From: Streptomyces showdoensis
Lineage (GTDB): Bacteria > Actinomycetota > Actinomycetes > Streptomycetales > Streptomycetaceae
NCBI RefSeq assembly: GCF_039535475.1
Contig: NZ_BAAAXG010000026.1
Coordinates: forward strand, 1,860,001-1,924,000
Reading direction: 5' to 3'
DNA length: 64,000 nt
Shown here: one piece after another, positions 42,788 to 50,793 of the stretch
Numbering within the stretch: position 1 is the first letter of the stretch
Layout of the letters: each line of letters opens with the position of its first letter
Program-made: the position numbers and the translations under genes
Notes under the pieces: model-generated
Databases searched by the model: none
What the model was told of the DNA's origin: nothing
What the model saw: the letters and a program-made list of their open reading frames with translations, nothing else

Positions 42788-45700
42788 CTACTCCGCGAAG
42801 AATCCCTGCACGTCGGCGATCAGGTCCGCCGTGCCGCCGTGGTTGTAGAACGTCACCTTCCCGTCCTTCACCGGCACGATCACCAGGTTCGAGACCGTCG
42901 CGCCCTTCGGGACGTTGAGGTTCGACGCGGCGGTGCGGGTCGTGCCGTACGGGTAGGCCGTGACGTACGTGTTCGACGTCGTGTTCGTGGCGGTCACGTT
43001 GAGGACGACCGCCGTGGCGCCCGTCGCCGGGACCCCGGCCCTGCCCGCCACGGTCAGGGTCACCGTGCCGCCCGCGCCGAGCTTCGCCTTGGCGACGCCG
43101 GTGCCGGCGCGGGTGTCCATCAGGCGCTGCGGGTAGACGGAGGAGTAGAGCGAGCCGACCCGCTCGCTCGTGTAGTAGCCCGCCACGTCGGCGATCAGGT
43201 CGACCGCGCCGGCGTGGTTGTAGAGGTCGACGCCGCCGTCCTTCACGGGCACGACCACCAGGTTGGAACGGGTCTCGCCCGCACCGGGGTTGAGGTGCGA
43301 GCCGACGACCGCCGCGCCCTTGGGCAGGGCGGTGACGAAGGTGCCGGCGGAGACGTTGGTCGCCGTCACGTTGAGGACGACCGCCGTGACGCCCGGGGCG
43401 TCCAGCTCGGTGCCCTTGAAGGACAGCCTGGCCCGGGAGCCGCCCGTGACCTTCGCCTTGGGCACGCCGAGCCCGGCGCGGGTGTCGAGCGCCCGCCACG
43501 GGGTCATCGGCCGGTACAGCGCGTCCTCGTCGTGGGCCGTGTTCGCCCCCGCGAGGTCGGCGACGAGGTCGACGGTGCCCGCGTGGTTGTAGAAGGTCAC
43601 CTTGCCGTGGTCGACCGGGACGACGACCAGGTTGGAGACCGTCCTGCCCGCCGCCACGTTGAGGTTCGACGCGGTCGAGCGGCCGAGGGAGCCGTCGTAC
43701 GCGGAGACGAAGGTGCCGGCCGTCGGGTTGGTCGCGGTGACGTGCAGGGCCACGGACGTGGTCGTGTCCTCGTCGACGCCGGGCGTGCCCGTGAGGTCGA
43801 CGGTGATCGTCCGGCCCGGGCCGACCTTGGCCTTGGCGACGCCGGTGCCGTTACGGGTGTCGAGCACCCGGCGCGGCGGCAGGCTGGTGAAGCTGGACTC
43901 GGCCGGCGAGGCGCCGCCCCGCAGGACGACATCGCCGGTCACCGTCGTCGGGGCGCCCGCGGCGCCGTCGGGGCGGGCCGTCAGCGTCCAGGTGTAGCGG
44001 CCGTTCGGCATCAGCGTGCCGGCCTTGTCCTTGCCGTTCCACGACGGGCGCAGCGCCCGCCCGTCCGTGCCGGAGGCCAGCGTGTCGACCTTGCCGGTGC
44101 CGTGGTGGCGGGCCGTCAGGGTCCAGTCGCCGAAGGGCCGGGAGGGGACCAGCGAGCTGAGGACGACCGGCTTCTCGGGCTTCTGGCCGTCGACGACCGG
44201 GTTCGCGGCGTCCTCCCGGGAGAGCAGCGTCTGCGGCTGGCGCGCGAGGCCGCTCGGCACGACGTGGACGCGGCCCTCGGCGTCGGCGTACGCGAGGTGG
44301 CCGCCGAACTTGTCGACGGTCCAGGTGATCCGCCGCTGCGGGTGCCCGGTGTCGGGGAGGCTGCCGACGACGCGCGAGGACCCGGAGGCCTCCGTGCCCG
44401 TCAGGACCAGCTTCCCGGCCGCCTTGTCGTGCGTGACGACATAGCCGTCGCCGAGCAGCGCCTCGCCGGACGGCACGGTCCGGTCCGTCTTCTCCGTACG
44501 GTCGTGGACGCCGGCGGGGCCGCTCGCGCCGCAGGACCAGTAGAGCCAGCGGCCGACGGCCTGGAGCTCCTCGGGCACGCAGGGCGCGCCGGTGTTCAGC
44601 GTCTCGACGGTCCTGCCGGTCTTCAGGTCCTTCGCGGTCACCGCGCCCTTGTCGGCGCCGGCGCTCCACAGCCAGGACCCCCACAGGGCGGACGCGACGG
44701 GCGCGCGCTCCTCCAGGACCTGGGTCTTCTCGTGGTCGGCCTCGATCCGCAGCACGCGCTGGGTCGTGGAGGTGCCCTTCTTGGCGTCCACGACCACGTA
44801 CGGGCCGCTGAGGTCGCGGACGCGGGCCGTGCCGCCGGGGTACGTGGAGCGGAACGCGCCCTCCTCCCAGCCCTGGACCGTGAGGTAGCCGTCGCTCCCG
44901 CCGATGTGGGTCAGGAAGCCGCCGTCGCCGGTGGGCCAGTACTCCTCGCACGCGGTGTCGTCCGCCGGGCAGGGGTCCACCCAGAGGCTCTCGGCGGAGC
45001 GCTTGCCGTAGGTGAGGGCGCCGCTCGTGCTCAGGTTCCGGCTCCAGGCGCGGCCGTTCGCCGACGAGTCGTCGCTGCGGTCGATGACGGCGAGCTGTCC
45101 CTGGGCGAGCGCGAGGCGCTCGACCGGGACGGTCTTGCCGGGGACCTTCTTCAGGACCGAGATGACGGGCCTGCCGTCGGGGCCTGCGGTGATGCGCCGG
45201 ACCGCCCAGTCGGAGTTGTCCGGTCCGCCGACGACGACCGCGCTGTCGCCGCCCTGCCCGATGCCGCCCCAGGTCTGGCCGGTGAGCAGGTCGACGGGCG
45301 CGCCGCCCTTGAGCGGGACGGCCTGGACCTTGCCGAACGGGCCGCTGGGGAGGTGCACGACCCAGTCGCCGACGAGGGCCACGTCGTTGCCGTACACCGT
45401 GAGCGGCAGCTCGGCGAGCGGGGCCGAGGGGTTCGCGCGCGAGGCGACGAGGACGCGCCCGTCCCGGTGGTCGCCGTCGAGCAGGAGGTGCGTGCCGGAG
45501 ATCCGGACCCGGGAGAAGCTCGCGGGGACGGCCGGGAGGCGGCCCTGGGCCTTGCCGGTCGCGGCGTCCACGAGGGTGTAGACCCGCTTGCCGCTCTGGT
45601 CGGGGCCCTGGAGCACGATCGTGGACGCGTCGCCCGCGACCGCCGGGCCGTACTCGACACCGGCCGGCTCCTCGACGATCACGTCGGCGGTGCCGCCGTC

Positions 45701-46207
45701 GGCCGTGGCGGAGAGGATGTGGGTGCGGCCCGCCGCGTCGTCCGCGACCGCCCGCAGCCCGTAGACGTTCGTGCCCTTCAGTCCCGCGGGCAGGGTGAGG
45801 GTGTCCACCCTGCCGTCGGCGTGGCGCAGTTCGACCCGGTCGTCGGACACGAAGGCGAGGGCGTCCGTACCGGTGCCGCGGCCCGAGCCGGTCGCCGAGG
45901 CGATGCCGGGGATGTCGAAGGTCTTGCCGTCGCTGAAGCGCGTCCACACGGGCTGGGTGCGCCCGTCCTCGCGGACGAAGACGCCCTCGGCGCCGACGCT
46001 GTCGGCGTCGCCGAACTCCGCCTGCCCCGCCTGGTAGACCCGCTCCCAGAGGGGGTTGTTCTTGACGGCGGCCGGGACGACCAGCTCCTGCGGCACCCCC
46101 GGAGTGTCCGCGGCCGCGGGCGCGGCCATCGGTATCAAGCCACCTGCGGCGACCGAGAGTCCGAGCGCGGTGATGGAAGCCCTCCGCGCGAGGGTAGTGC
46201 GAACCAC
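42788..46207 (-). CDS. Large secreted propeller protein with three C-terminal repeat domains
   Basis: 1139 residues from GTG 46207, with GGAGGAA at good distance. The signal peptide is RRASITALGLSVAAGG then LIPMAAPAAADTP. Residues about 40-740 form a series of propeller-like strands (TDALAFVSDDRVELRHADG, VRRITAGPDGRPVISVLKKV), then an FlgD-like Ig module (KAGTLMPNGRYTWTLTARPD). The C-terminus has three copies of a ~125-residue module, each starting like RRVLDTRNGTGVAKAK and ending like YNHAGTVDLVADLAG; the others read RALDTRAGLGVPKAK and RLMDTRAGTGVAKAK. No catalytic signature is seen. The repeats resemble surface-binding modules of Streptomyces exoproteins, so wall or polymer attachment is likely. 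Confidence 0.82.
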   Translation of the reverse strand: MVRTTLARRASITALGLSVAAGGLIPMAAPAAADTPGVPQELVVPAAVKNNPLWERVYQAGQAEFGDADSVGAEGVFVREDGRTQPVWTRFSDGKTFDIPGIASATGSGRGTGTDALAFVSDDRVELRHADGRVDTLTLPAGLKGTNVYGLRAVADDAAGRTHILSATADGGTADVIVEEPAGVEYGPAVAGDASTIVLQGPDQSGKRVYTLVDAATGKAQGRLPAVPASFSRVRISGTHLLLDGDHRDGRVLVASRANPSAPLAELPLTVYGNDVALVGDWVVHLPSGPFGKVQAVPLKGGAPVDLLTGQTWGGIGQGGDSAVVVGGPDNSDWAVRRITAGPDGRPVISVLKKVPGKTVPVERLALAQGQLAVIDRSDDSSANGRAWSRNLSTSGALTYGKRSAESLWVDPCPADDTACEEYWPTGDGGFLTHIGGSDGYLTVQGWEEGAFRSTYPGGTARVRDLSGPYVVVDAKKGTSTTQRVLRIEADHEKTQVLEERAPVASALWGSWLWSAGADKGAVTAKDLKTGRTVETLNTGAPCVPEELQAVGRWLYWSCGASGPAGVHDRTEKTDRTVPSGEALLGDGYVVTHDKAAGKLVLTGTEASGSSRVVGSLPDTGHPQRRITWTVDKFGGHLAYADAEGRVHVVPSGLARQPQTLLSREDAANPVVDGQKPEKPVVLSSLVPSRPFGDWTLTARHHGTGKVDTLASGTDGRALRPSWNGKDKAGTLMPNGRYTWTLTARPDGAAGAPTTVTGDVVLRGGASPAESSFTSLPPRRVLDTRNGTGVAKAKVGPGRTITVDLTGTPGVDEDTTTSVALHVTATNPTAGTFVSAYDGSLGRSTASNLNVAAGRTVSNLVVVPVDHGKVTFYNHAGTVDLVADLAGANTAHDEDALYRPMTPWRALDTRAGLGVPKAKVTGGSRARLSFKGTELDAPGVTAVVLNVTATNVSAGTFVTALPKGAAVVGSHLNPGAGETRSNLVVVPVKDGGVDLYNHAGAVDLIADVAGYYTSERVGSLYSSVYPQRLMDTRAGTGVAKAKLGAGGTVTLTVAGRAGVPATGATAVVLNVTATNTTSNTYVTAYPYGTTRTAASNLNVPKGATVSNLVIVPVKDGKVTFYNHGGTADLIADVQGFFAE

Positions 46208-46341
46208 CTGGGTTCCTCCCCGTTTCTTTCCCCCTGCCCGTTCCCCGGGGCAGGCCGGAGAGCGAGCGTAACAGTGTGATCGTCACACCGAAGGCCACTT
46301 TCGAACCCGTTCAAGCGGCCCGGACGGAGAAAAATCACGTC

Positions 46342-46369
46342 TGGTCTAGACCTTGACAGGTCCAGACCA
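46342..46369 (+). promoter_or_regulatory. Chitinase promoter with paired 12-bp repeats
   Basis: TGGTCTAGACCT (46342-46353) and AGGTCCAGACCA (46358-46369) repeat with a 16-base period, nine of twelve positions alike. TTGACA (46353-46358) lies exactly between them as a -35 box. Paired 12-bp repeats over the -35 are known from Streptomyces chitinase promoters, where they mediate chitin induction and glucose repression; TGGTCTAGACCA is also the core of DasR sites. Confidence 0.85.
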
Positions 46370-46411
46370 ATCGCGCTTCGCTGGCCCTTCCCCCACCGGA
46401 AGGAAGAGCGC

Positions 46412-47314
46412 ATGCTGCGACGTCTTCTCACCGTCCTCGCCGCGATCTGTACGGTCGTCGGCCTCGCCGTCCTCCTCCCCGCCACATCGGCCGCCGCCGC
46501 TCCCGCGTGCGCGGCGCCCTGGAGCTCCGGCGCCGTCTACACCGGCGGCATGACCGCCTCGCACAACGGCCACAACTGGCAGGCCAAATGGTGGACCCAG
46601 AACGAGACTCCCGGTACCACCGGGCAGTGGGGCGTCTGGGCCGACCAGGGCGTCTGCGGTGACGGCGGCACCGACCCGGGCAACCCCGACCCGTCCGGAT
46701 TCGTCGTCTCCGAGGCCCAGTTCAACCAGATGTTCCCGAACCGGAACCCCTTCTACACGTACGCCGGCCTCGTCGCCGCCCTCAAGTCGTACCCGGCCTT
46801 CGCCACCACCGGCGGCGACACCGTGAAGAAGCAGGAGGCCGCGGCCTTCCTCGCCAACGTCAGCCACGAGACCGGCGGCCTCTACTACATCGTCGAGCAG
46901 AACACCGCCAACTACCCCCACTACTGCGACGCCACCCAGCCCTACGGCTGCCCCGCCGGCCAGGCCGCCTACTACGGCCGCGGCCCGATCCAGCTCTCCT
47001 GGAACTTCAACTACAAGGCCGCGGGCGACGCCCTCGGCATCGACCTGCTCAACAACCCCTGGCGCGTCGAGCGCGAGCCGGCCATCGCGATGGCCACCGG
47101 CCTCTGGTACTGGAACACCCAGAAGGGCCCCGGCACCATGACCGCCCACAACGCCATGGTCAACGGCGCGGGCTTCGGCCAGACCATCTGGGCGATCAAC
47201 GGCGCCCTGGAGTGCAACGGCGGCAACCCGGCCCAGGTGCAGAGCCGGGTCACCAAGTACCAGCAGTTCACCCAGATCCTGGGCGTCCCGGCCGGGGCGA
47301 ACCTGTCCTGCTGA
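46412..47314 (+). CDS. Family 19 chitinase with N-terminal chitin-binding module
   Basis: 300 residues, secreted. A signal peptide (RRLLTVLAAICTVVGLAVLL, then PATSAAAAP) precedes a carbohydrate-binding module of family 5/12 (about 32-80: WSSGAVYTGGMTASHNGHNW, QAKWWTQNETPG, QWGVWADQGVC). After a short PDPSG linker comes the GH19 domain with catalytic Glu in NVSHETGGLYYIVE, YYGRGPIQLSWNFNY and the conserved WAINGALECNGG. It hydrolyses chitin by inversion. The promoter shows chitinase-type repeats. The stop abuts that of the convergent SH3-like gene. Confidence 0.96.
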   Translation: MLRRLLTVLAAICTVVGLAVLLPATSAAAAPACAAPWSSGAVYTGGMTASHNGHNWQAKWWTQNETPGTTGQWGVWADQGVCGDGGTDPGNPDPSGFVVSEAQFNQMFPNRNPFYTYAGLVAALKSYPAFATTGGDTVKKQEAAAFLANVSHETGGLYYIVEQNTANYPHYCDATQPYGCPAGQAAYYGRGPIQLSWNFNYKAAGDALGIDLLNNPWRVEREPAIAMATGLWYWNTQKGPGTMTAHNAMVNGAGFGQTIWAINGALECNGGNPAQVQSRVTKYQQFTQILGVPAGANLSC

Positions 47315-47322
47315 TCAGCAGG
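47307..47322. terminator. 16-bp palindrome holding two convergent stop codons
   Basis: CCTGCTGATCAGCAGG is a perfect palindrome. The chitinase TGA is 47312-47314 and the opposing TGA is 47315-47317, so both proteins end with Cys-stop and no base lies between the genes. Whether it terminates transcription is uncertain; the stem is only eight pairs without a loop. Confidence 0.55.
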
Positions 47323-47611
47323 GGGCGCTGACGTTGCCGCAGTAGATCCAGCCGGACGCCGGCGAGGTCACGTGGTACCAGCGGTTGCCCGCGGAGTTCA
47401 CCCTGCTGTAGTCCCAGTAGACGTCCTGACCGTACGAGGTCTGGTAGACGACGCCGCAACTGGCCTTCTCGCAGGTCCTGATCGGTCCGCCGATCGACAT
47501 CACCCACCCGGCGGTCTCCCCCGTGGGGGCCGCCTGGGCGGGCACCACAGCGGTCGCGGACAGCATGGCGCCGGCGAGAACACCGGCCGCGGCGAGCTTA
47601 CGGATACGCAT
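47315..47611 (-). CDS. Small secreted SH3-like protein
   Basis: 98 residues. Signal peptide RIRKLAAAGVLAGAMLSATA with VPAQAAP cleavage. The mature ~69 residues have the pattern of a bacterial SH3 (SH3b) domain: VMSIGGPIRTCEKASCGVVY, QTSYGQDVYWDYSRVNSAGN, RWYHVTSPASGWIYCGNVSA. There are four cysteines, suitable for two disulfides outside the cell. SH3b domains bind peptidoglycan peptides in several wall enzymes; here the domain stands alone. The gene converges tail-to-tail with the chitinase. Confidence 0.85.
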   Translation of the reverse strand: MRIRKLAAAGVLAGAMLSATAVVPAQAAPTGETAGWVMSIGGPIRTCEKASCGVVYQTSYGQDVYWDYSRVNSAGNRWYHVTSPASGWIYCGNVSAPC

Positions 47612-47749
47612 GATGGCTCCTCCGTCGTGAGAGGACCCCGGGTCTCCGGGGCCTGACGGGGCGCCACTCTTGTCGCGGCCACCGGGCCGCGGAAGGCGGG
47701 GTGCCGTCCGGGACGTGTCCCGGACGGCACCCTCGTCCGTCCCGGCAGG

Positions 47750-47986
47750 TCAGCCCTGCCAGTCGAGGAACGAGCTCCAGGCGGAGGGCTCGACCGTGAA
47801 GGTGGGACCGTCCTGGACCTTGGAGTCACGGAGGTGGACGGAGTGGGGGCAGGCGGCGACTTCTACGCACGCGCCGCCACCGCTGTCGCTGTACGAGGAC
47901 TTGTGCCAGGCGAAGGCGATCTCGATGCAGTTGCCGCCACTGTCGCTGCTGTAGCTGGACTTGAACCAGTGAAGGGTGCCGCTCAT
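47750..47986 (-). CDS. DUF397 protein with a duplicated motif (Scr2-type)
   Basis: 78 residues. DUF397 proteins have W-KSSYS...GG-C-VEVA. Here the motif occurs twice in tandem: WFKSSYSSDSGGNCIEIAF (7-25) and WHKSSYSDSGGGACVEVAA (27-45), followed by the usual VHLRDSKVQDGPTFTVEPSA and WSSFL end. The ATG overlaps the stop of the XRE regulator (ATGA), the standard arrangement of the Scr1/Scr2-like pairs of Streptomyces, which have been described as toxin-antitoxin-like systems with DUF397 as the toxin. Which half is active in this duplicated form is unknown. Confidence 0.88.
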   Translation of the reverse strand: MSGTLHWFKSSYSSDSGGNCIEIAFAWHKSSYSDSGGGACVEVAACPHSVHLRDSKVQDGPTFTVEPSAWSSFLDWQG

Positions 47987-48819
47987 CTCTGTACTCCCGC
48001 CAACTGCTCGATGAGGCCCAGTGACGTGCGCGGGTCCAGGGCCTGTGCCCGGATCTTTGCATACCGCTGCATGTACGTACTCACCTTGGCTCGGTCTGTC
48101 ACGAGCACGCTCTCGTCCTGGATTTCGAGGTACACCGAGTGGTTGTGGTCCGGGCCCTCGACCACGTTCAGCTCGCCTCGCGCTCCCGCGTACGCGCCTC
48201 CCAGGGCGGCATCCAGCGGCAGCACCTGGAGGTTCACGTTGCTCCTCCGTGCGCACTCCGCCAGGTACAGCAGCTGGTCGTGCATGATCTCCTCGCTGCC
48301 GATCGGGCGCAGCAGCACCGACTCGTCGAGAACCAGCTCGATCTCGCTGGTCGGCGTCCGGTCGTACAGCGCCTTGCGGGCCATCCGACCGAGGACCAGC
48401 TCCTCGACCCGCTCCGGTGTCGGTTTCGGGTACCCGCCCGCGATCAGCGCCCGCGCGTACGCCTCCGTCTGGAACAGCCCGTGCACGATGTGGTTCGCGT
48501 AGAGCCACAGCGCCAGTGCCTTCTGCTCGATCAGCGCGTAGTTGCGGAACTGCTCCGGCAGCTTCTCCAGCCGCACCGGCACCCGCAGCTCCTCGAAGAT
48601 GCCGAGGCCGTCTCCGAGTACGCGCTCCAAGTGCACGAGCATCTCGTCGCTCACCGGGTGAACGAAGCGCTCCATCGCGCTGATCGCCGCGCCGGTGTAC
48701 CCCATGAGCGCCCCTTCCCGCTCCTGAGTGAGCCCCTTTCGCAACCGCATCTTTTTGGCCAGTGTCGCCGCCATCCGGGCCATCGGGCCGACGATTTCCC
48801 TGTTTTCCTCACGCGCCAT
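47983..48819 (-). CDS. XRE-family regulator with DUF5753 (Scr1-type)
   Basis: 278 residues from ATG 48819, with GAGGAG six bases upstream. The helix-turn-helix is at about 15-75 (MAATLAKKMRLRKGLTQER, MGYTGAAISAMERFVHPVSD). The DUF5753 domain follows (about 85-270) with ALWLYANHIVHGLFQTEAYA, then ELVLDESVLLRPIGS, QLLYLAECARRSNVNLQVLP and NVVEGPDHNHSVYLEIQDES. These regulators are fused in operons with DUF397 proteins and bind them. It is divergent from a TTA-containing gene across about 155 bases. Confidence 0.92.
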   Translation of the reverse strand: MAREENREIVGPMARMAATLAKKMRLRKGLTQEREGALMGYTGAAISAMERFVHPVSDEMLVHLERVLGDGLGIFEELRVPVRLEKLPEQFRNYALIEQKALALWLYANHIVHGLFQTEAYARALIAGGYPKPTPERVEELVLGRMARKALYDRTPTSEIELVLDESVLLRPIGSEEIMHDQLLYLAECARRSNVNLQVLPLDAALGGAYAGARGELNVVEGPDHNHSVYLEIQDESVLVTDRAKVSTYMQRYAKIRAQALDPRTSLGLIEQLAGVQR

Positions 48820-48975
48820 TCGAGCTCCTCGATCGAACTCGACCGGACTCAACCGGTCTCAACCGCTCCCCGCCGAATTCGACTGCGTGCGAGCCGTGTT
48901 GACGCAGGTCAAAGGATTGCCGACGCGCCCTCGCAGTCGTGGAAAACGCTAGCGTCGAGCCGCCACCATGTCCCT

Positions 48976-49410
48976 GTGAATGCTTCGAAGAGCGAGCGAA
49001 ACTCCGTGCCCTGTGATTGGATTCCGCTTTCCGGATTCCAGCTTCGTAAGGCGGGCGTGCAATTCGACGCCATCCGCGTCGACGGCGACGAGGGCCGGCG
49101 TCTCGCCGACTGGATGGAATCCCTGACCGGAGGGGATCCGGGGCCCGCCGTGGTCGAGGCGAACGGCCGGCGCGGGGTCTATTTCCTGCTGCCGCCGGGC
49201 TCGACGACGCACCGGTCGTGGCCGCGGGGCGTGACGCGGTTCAATGCGGCTCCGGCCCATGTGAGTTACGTGCCGGTGCCCGCGTTGACGGGGAAGACCT
49301 GGCCGCTCTCGTGGCGCTTCCCGCCGACGGAGCCCGGGCGGCTGGTGCACCCGTTACTGCTCAGGAGCGCGGTGACGGAGCTCTTCGCCGACCCGTACGC
49401 CGAGTGGTAA
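48976..49410 (+). CDS. Hypothetical protein with a TTA codon, possibly prim-pol-like fragment
   Basis: 144 residues from GTG 48976 (VNASKSERNSVPCDW). No signal peptide or membrane segment. Segments such as PAVVEANGRRGVYFLLPPGS, HVSYVPVPALTGKTWPLSWR and GRLVHPLLLRSAVTELF resemble parts of the N-terminal region of bifunctional DNA primase/polymerase-like proteins common in Streptomyces, but key acidic residues are not evident; I treat that as a weak hint. Codon 127 is TTA (49354-49356), the rare leucine codon read by bldA tRNA, so translation may be limited to late growth. It is divergent from the DUF5753 regulator. Confidence 0.65.
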   Translation: MNASKSERNSVPCDWIPLSGFQLRKAGVQFDAIRVDGDEGRRLADWMESLTGGDPGPAVVEANGRRGVYFLLPPGSTTHRSWPRGVTRFNAAPAHVSYVPVPALTGKTWPLSWRFPPTEPGRLVHPLLLRSAVTELFADPYAEW

Positions 49411-49450
49411 TTCCCGGCGCGGCCGGACGCCGTCCGATTATCGTGCGCGC

Positions 49451-50248
49451 GTGACCGACTGGAGCAGCGTCGTTGACGCCGATTACGCCGTGCCCGCCGA
49501 CCGTGACCTGGGCGAACTGGTGGGAGAGCTGTCCCGGGCCCTCGCCGACCCGGACCCGGAGGTCCGTGACGGGGCGCCGTACGCGGTCCTCTCCACCTGG
49601 CTCCGGCGCGGGGTGATCGACGAGCGCCGGCGGCAGGGGCTGGGCGACGAGATGGCGGTCCGGTTCGGGGACCCGGAGGTCCAGGCCCGTACCTTCGCCC
49701 CGCTCGTCCTCGACATGGTGGTGAGCGCCGGGGGGTTCAGCGCGGAGTGGGTGGACGCGTTCGCGCGCTGGTACCCGCAGGAGAGGGATCTCCGGGGCCA
49801 CGACGAGGAGTTGGGCTGGCTGCACGCGGTCGCGCACGGTGCGGATCTGCTCGACCGGTTCGGGCGGCACGCCGAGGTGGACCCGGTGCGGATGCTGGAG
49901 CTGGCCGCGGCGCGGCTGACGGCGCCGACCGGGCACGTGCTCGACCAGCTGGAGGACGACCGGCTGGCGCGGGCGGTGGCCCGGGTGCTCACCCGGACCG
50001 ACCTGAGCGTGCGGGACGCGACGGGCTGGCTGGACGCGGTCGAGGCGGAGTTCGGCGCCGACCGGCTCGTCACGCCGGTGCCCGCCCAGTTCTCCAACTG
50101 CCTGCGCACCCTCCGTCTGCTGTACGTCCTCGCGGACCGGGGCGTCCGCGCGCCCGGGGAGCCGGGCGCGGAGCCGGAGCCGTTGGGCCACGCCGAGGCG
50201 GTGAAGGCCCGCCTCGGCGAGGTCCTGGACCGGATGGTCCGGCGCTGA
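49451..50248 (+). CDS. DUF2785-family protein
   Basis: 265 residues, cytoplasmic and mostly helical. ELVGELSRALADPDPEVRDG, APYAVLSTWLRRGVI and the later LDQLEDDRLARAVARVLTRT match the DUF2785 family (HEAT-like helical repeats, function unknown). GELGWLHAVAHGADLLDRFG-like sequence (EELGWLHAVAHGADLLDRF) contains the conserved GWxHxxAH motif of the family. The GTG at 49451 begins 40 bases after the previous stop. Its stop codon lies in the first unit of a 12-bp repeat. Confidence 0.87.
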   Translation: MTDWSSVVDADYAVPADRDLGELVGELSRALADPDPEVRDGAPYAVLSTWLRRGVIDERRRQGLGDEMAVRFGDPEVQARTFAPLVLDMVVSAGGFSAEWVDAFARWYPQERDLRGHDEELGWLHAVAHGADLLDRFGRHAEVDPVRMLELAAARLTAPTGHVLDQLEDDRLARAVARVLTRTDLSVRDATGWLDAVEAEFGADRLVTPVPAQFSNCLRTLRLLYVLADRGVRAPGEPGAEPEPLGHAEAVKARLGEVLDRMVRR

Positions 50249-50306
50249 AAGGGGCGCTGAAAGAGGCGCTGAAACGGGTGCTGAACCGGGCGCGGATCAG
50301 GCGCTG
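50242..50306. repeat. 12-bp tandem repeat (GCGCTGAAAsGG) over a stop codon
   Basis: Units GCGCTGAAAGGG, GCGCTGAAAGAG, GCGCTGAAACGG and GTGCTGAACCGG run head to tail, then decay into GCGCGGATCAGG. The TGA of the DUF2785 gene is in the first unit and the same triplet recurs in the next three. The tract ends at the stop of the convergent MarR gene. Confidence 0.85.
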
Positions 50307-50307
50307 A

Positions 50308-50793
50308 TCAGGCGGGGCCGTCCGGGGCCGGGGGCCCGTCCGGGGCGGCCGCCTCCAGCGCGTCCATCGCCCCGATCAGCCGCTCCAGCACCCGTACGGT
50401 CTCGTCGAAGGCGTCCTGGCCGCCCAGTTCGCGGACGAGCCGGGCGGCCAGTTCGGCGTGTCCGGGGTCGATGCGGCGGACGGCGGCGCGGCCGGCCTCG
50501 GTGGGGGCGAGGAGCTTGGCGCGGCGGTGGGCCGGGTTCGGCTCGTAGGCGGCGAGGCCCTCCTTGACCAGCAGGTCAGCGATCCGCTGGACGCTCTGGC
50601 GGGTGATGCCCATGACGCGGGCGATCCCGGAGACGGGGAGGGGCTCCGGCAGGACGGCGCCGAGGACCTGCCACCAGGCGGCGGTCAGCCCGGCCGGTTC
50701 GGCCAGCTTCTCGGAGACGGCGAGGAACTGGCCGTTGAGCCGGAAGACGCCGAGCGCGGTGCGCGAGAGGGCGTCCTGCTCGCGGCGGCTCAC
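50308..50793 (-). CDS. MarR-family regulator
   Basis: 161 residues from GTG 50793. Winged helix-turn-helix at about 30-100: LTAAWWQVLGAVLPEPLPVS, GIARVMGITRQSVQRIADLL, VKEGLAAYEPNPAHRRAKLL as wing. Flanking helices form the dimer. It overlaps the end of the DJ-1/PfpI gene (GTGA/TCAC overlap of four bases), so both are one operon. Two tandem 16-bp palindromes sit at the operon start and are the obvious operators for this regulator. Confidence 0.93.
   Translation of the reverse strand: MSRREQDALSRTALGVFRLNGQFLAVSEKLAEPAGLTAAWWQVLGAVLPEPLPVSGIARVMGITRQSVQRIADLLVKEGLAAYEPNPAHRRAKLLAPTEAGRAAVRRIDPGHAELAARLVRELGGQDAFDETVRVLERLIGAMDALEAAAPDGPPAPDGPA

Noticed and set aside
42839..46279. A 1146-residue open frame on the plus strand
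   Set aside because: It mirrors the secreted propeller gene; composition is Arg/Gly/Val-rich and the minus-strand gene has a signal peptide, repeats and a ribosome site.
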